From positions 15,289,015 to 15,353,014 of the forward strand of contig NC_036461.1 of NCBI RefSeq assembly GCF_002775205.1: DNA of 64,000 bases, written 5' to 3'. A program made the position numbers and the translations under genes. Numbering within the stretch: the stretch's first letter is position 1; every line of letters starts with the position of its first letter. The stretch comes from Xiphophorus maculatus (Eukaryota; Chordata; Actinopteri; Cyprinodontiformes; Poeciliidae). The notes under the pieces were generated by a model, which saw only the letters and a program-made list of their open reading frames with translations, was not told the DNA's origin and did no database searches. Below are positions 61,896 through 64,000 of this stretch, in pieces.

Positions 61896-62585
61896 ATGGA
61901 GCAAGGACTGAGTCTGAAGCGGGAAGTTGGGATAATAGGAGCCATGTCCTTCATTGCTGGGACCATGATAGGATCTGGGATCTTCATTTCTCCACAGTAT
62001 GTCCTGCTAGCAATCGGCAGCCCCGGGGCCAGCTTCATCATATGGGCCTGCTGCGGCCTGATAGCCATGCTGGGTGGCCTCTGCTATGCTGAACTGGGGA
62101 CGATCATACCAGAGTCTGGAGGGGAGTACATCTACATGCTACGGACAGCTGGAAAAATCACAGCCTTCGTGTTTGTCTTCAGTTTCATCAGTGTCATGAG
62201 GCCAGCCAGCGCCACTGGGATCGCCCTGAGCTGCGCTGAATATGTGGTGGCCCCGTTTTATAGTGGCTGCGCCCCTCCACAGCTGGTCTTAAAATGTGTG
62301 GCAGCTGTGGCGATCCTGGCCTTGGCTCTGGTCAACTGTCTCAGTGTCCGTTTGGCCACCAGCATCCAGGTGGTCACCATGGCCATTAAAGCACTGACGC
62401 TGGCGGTGATCATACTGGGAGGAGCAGTGATGCTTTTTCAGGGCAACACTGCAAACTTTGAGGACTCTTTTGATGAAACGAATGTAGGCGTGAAAGCCAT
62501 CGGCATTGCTTTCTATCAGGGCCTGTGGCCTTATGATGGCTGGAATACTTTAAACTATTTAACTGAGGAGCTCAAACGACCAGAA
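61896..62585 (+). CDS. SLC7 (b0,+AT-like) amino-acid transporter, copy 2, first exon
   Basis: Encodes 230 residues from MEQGLSLKREVG to a GTAAGA donor after ELKRPE, the same position as in copy 1. GTMIGSGIFISPQ, CYAELGTIIPESGGEYIYML, CAEYVVAPFYSGCAPP and YDGWNTLNYLTEELKRPE are intact. Identity to copy 1 is roughly two thirds, so the duplication is not recent. As in copy 1, no later exon is present before the next copy begins 800 bases on. The frame is intact, which argues for selection after duplication. Confidence 0.85.
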
Positions 62586-62746
62586 GTAAGACTGATCAGA
62601 TTTGCTATTATTTCTTAACAGTTTGCAAAAACATGTAATTAATCTCTTAAAGTGGTCTGGATAAATAGTTATGTGGGATTTCTGAAAGTTTCTTTAAGTT
62701 TTTCTTAGGACTTTGACTGCTTTACCTTTTATTCTCTGTATAGTTA

Positions 62747-63094
62747 TTGTTCCTGATAACACTCGCTGGTGGTGTTGGAGTGGAAATGAGTGACAAGTGT
62801 AAGAAGCAGCTAATGTCTAAGGAAAAGCTTAGAAAGTCTGAAGAACTGAGCTATGTTACTAAACATGATAGTCATGCTGGGTGGGCTCTGCTGGTCACAT
62901 CAGAGCTTGGAAAAGAAATACATCTGTATCTGCTGTTGACTGTGGGGGAAATTTCATGTTTCTTTTCAGTTGCATCAATGTCTGCCTGGTTCTTTTACCA
63001 AAGTTGTAAGAAAATCTTTGAAAGATATGAAAACCCTGAGAAAGATTTCAAGAAAGTCTGGCTTCTTGGACCAAATGAAATTACAAAGTATTGA
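62747..63094 (+). other. Unrecognised 115-codon open frame between SLC7 copies 2 and 3
   Basis: Opens at MFLITLAGGVGVEMSDKCKK and ends NEITKY. An acceptor-like CTCTGTATAG ends at 62743, just before it. A hydrophobic segment (HLYLLLTVGEISCFFSVASM, about residues 59-78) is followed by a lysine-rich tail. It does not resemble any SLC7 exon, and no family was recognised. It could be an exon of an unknown gene, a decayed transposon frame, or chance in AT-rich DNA. Confidence 0.3.
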
Positions 63095-63383
63095 AACTTC
63101 ATTCCATTTTGTGTGTTGATTCCAGTGAGCTAAAATAACAGAAGAGTTAAAGCTGGTGTTTAATTAACCAAAGCTGCCCCAGCTATAGATACAATGATCC
63201 TAGCAGCTTATATGATGTGAGTTTATGATCAACTGATGGAAGAAAAAACATTTACAACCACACTTTAGTTAATCATATAGTCTGCTGACTTGCTGCCCTC
63301 TGACCAGTTACTGAGGTCTGTGTCTGCAGACTTATTGAGGTTTCTGTTGGAGCTATTTGGTCTCCTTTATTCCAGTTTCCATC
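63095..63383. other. Sequence upstream of SLC7 copy 3
   Basis: No exon or repeat was recognised; probably holds the copy 3 5' UTR. Confidence 0.4.
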
Positions 63384-64000
63384 ATGGCAAATAAAAAAGC
63401 AGAAGCACTGAAAATGAAGCAGGTGATTGGACTGGCTGGAGGCATAGCTATGGTATCGGGAACCATGATCGGTTCTGGGATATTCATGTCCCCACAGTTT
63501 GTTCTGGCCTGCGTGGGAAGCCCTGGAGCGAGTCTGCTGATCTGGGCCCTCTCGGGAGCCGTGGCTCTGTTTGCTGTGCTGTCCTACACCGAACTTGGGA
63601 CCATCCTCCCTGAATCGGGAGGGAAGTTCATCTACATCCTCAAGATATATGGTTCATTTCCTGCTTTCTTCGCCGCTGTCACTTTTATCCTGCTGGTGAA
63701 ACCTTTCAGCATCGCTGCCATGTCCATCAGCATAGCAGAGTATGCCATGGCGCCATTTTACTTCGGCTGTCAGCCTCCCTAGCTGGCTGTGAAATGCACC
63801 GCTGCTGTCGCCATCCTGGTTGTTTCTACTCTCAACATCCTGAATGCCCGCATTGCTGTCAGGGTCCAAGTGACCTTCTTGGTGGCCAAAGTTTTAACAC
63901 TTGCAGTCATTGTGGTTGATGGGATGGTGCAGGTCATAAAGAGCAGCGATGTGTTTATGGAAAATTTAAAAGTTGAAAACTCATTTAAAGAGACAGATTA
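63384..64000 (+). pseudogene. SLC7 (b0,+AT-like) amino-acid transporter, copy 3, with nonsense codon
   Basis: Starts MANKKAEALKMKQVIGLAGG and carries GTMIGSGIFMSPQ, TELGTILPESGGKFIYIL and AEYAMAPFYFGCQPP. Codon 133 is TAG (63780-63782) where copies 1 and 2 have non-stop codons and human SLC7A9 has Q; a CAG to TAG change fits. The same frame stays open and SLC7-like after it (LAVKCTAAVAILVVSTLN and onward) to the window edge. So this is either a young pseudogene, a segregating null allele or a sequencing error. Two further Mets upstream at 63357 are in frame but less likely starts. Confidence 0.7.

Overview
The window is nuclear DNA of a ray-finned fish, most likely a percomorph teleost. The evidence is vertebrate-type split genes with GT-AG introns, proteins that read as fish versions of human genes, and a dense background of teleost Tc1/mariner and hAT transposon debris, an L2-type LINE fragment, long TG and ATT microsatellites and a Ty3/gypsy fossil. 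There are no operons, CRISPR arrays or prokaryotic signals. No tRNA or rRNA gene was recognised.

Layout. 1-18.7 kb: the 3' part of pdss2 (+), a subunit of the enzyme that makes the polyprenyl tail of coenzyme Q; its six visible exons are separated by large repeat-bearing introns. 18.8-26.1 kb: intergenic, with several GC-richer islands that look like candidate regulatory elements. 26.2-31.0 kb: bend3 (+), a four-BEN-domain chromatin repressor with a GC-rich promoter and an upstream ORF in its first exon. 31.0-33.2 kb: a Tc1-like relic carrying a nested hAT MITE. 33.25-36.04 kb: mtres1 (-), a mitochondrial S4-like RNA-binding factor. The block pdss2 > bend3 > < mtres1 has, from memory, the same order and relative orientation as human 6q21. 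39.15-43.0 kb: a two-exon tmem151b-like gene (-). 43.0-47.5 kb: microsatellites and a LINE fragment. 47.57-47.97 kb: a single grxcr1-like first exon (-) with no other exon visible. 49.69-54.93 kb: utp25/diexf (+), complete in 12 exons. 55.6-56.3 kb: a decayed short-period tandem repeat. 56.7-64.0 kb: three tandem SLC7 (b0,+AT-like) amino-acid transporter first exons (+), the third with a nonsense codon, with a 5'-truncated Ty3/gypsy fossil (-) between the first and second.

Most of the genes are unrelated housekeeping or neural genes that happen to be neighbours; nothing suggests they act together. The two most unusual arrangements are (i) the SLC7 array, where large first exons with intact splice donors repeat without the exons for the second half of the transporter, and (ii) the upstream ORF of bend3, whose inferred stop codon overlaps the bend3 start codon as ATGA. 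Exon borders were set by hand from splice motifs, reading phase and remembered human protein sequences, so they are predictions. Family identities of the protein genes are firm; repeat family names are by eye.
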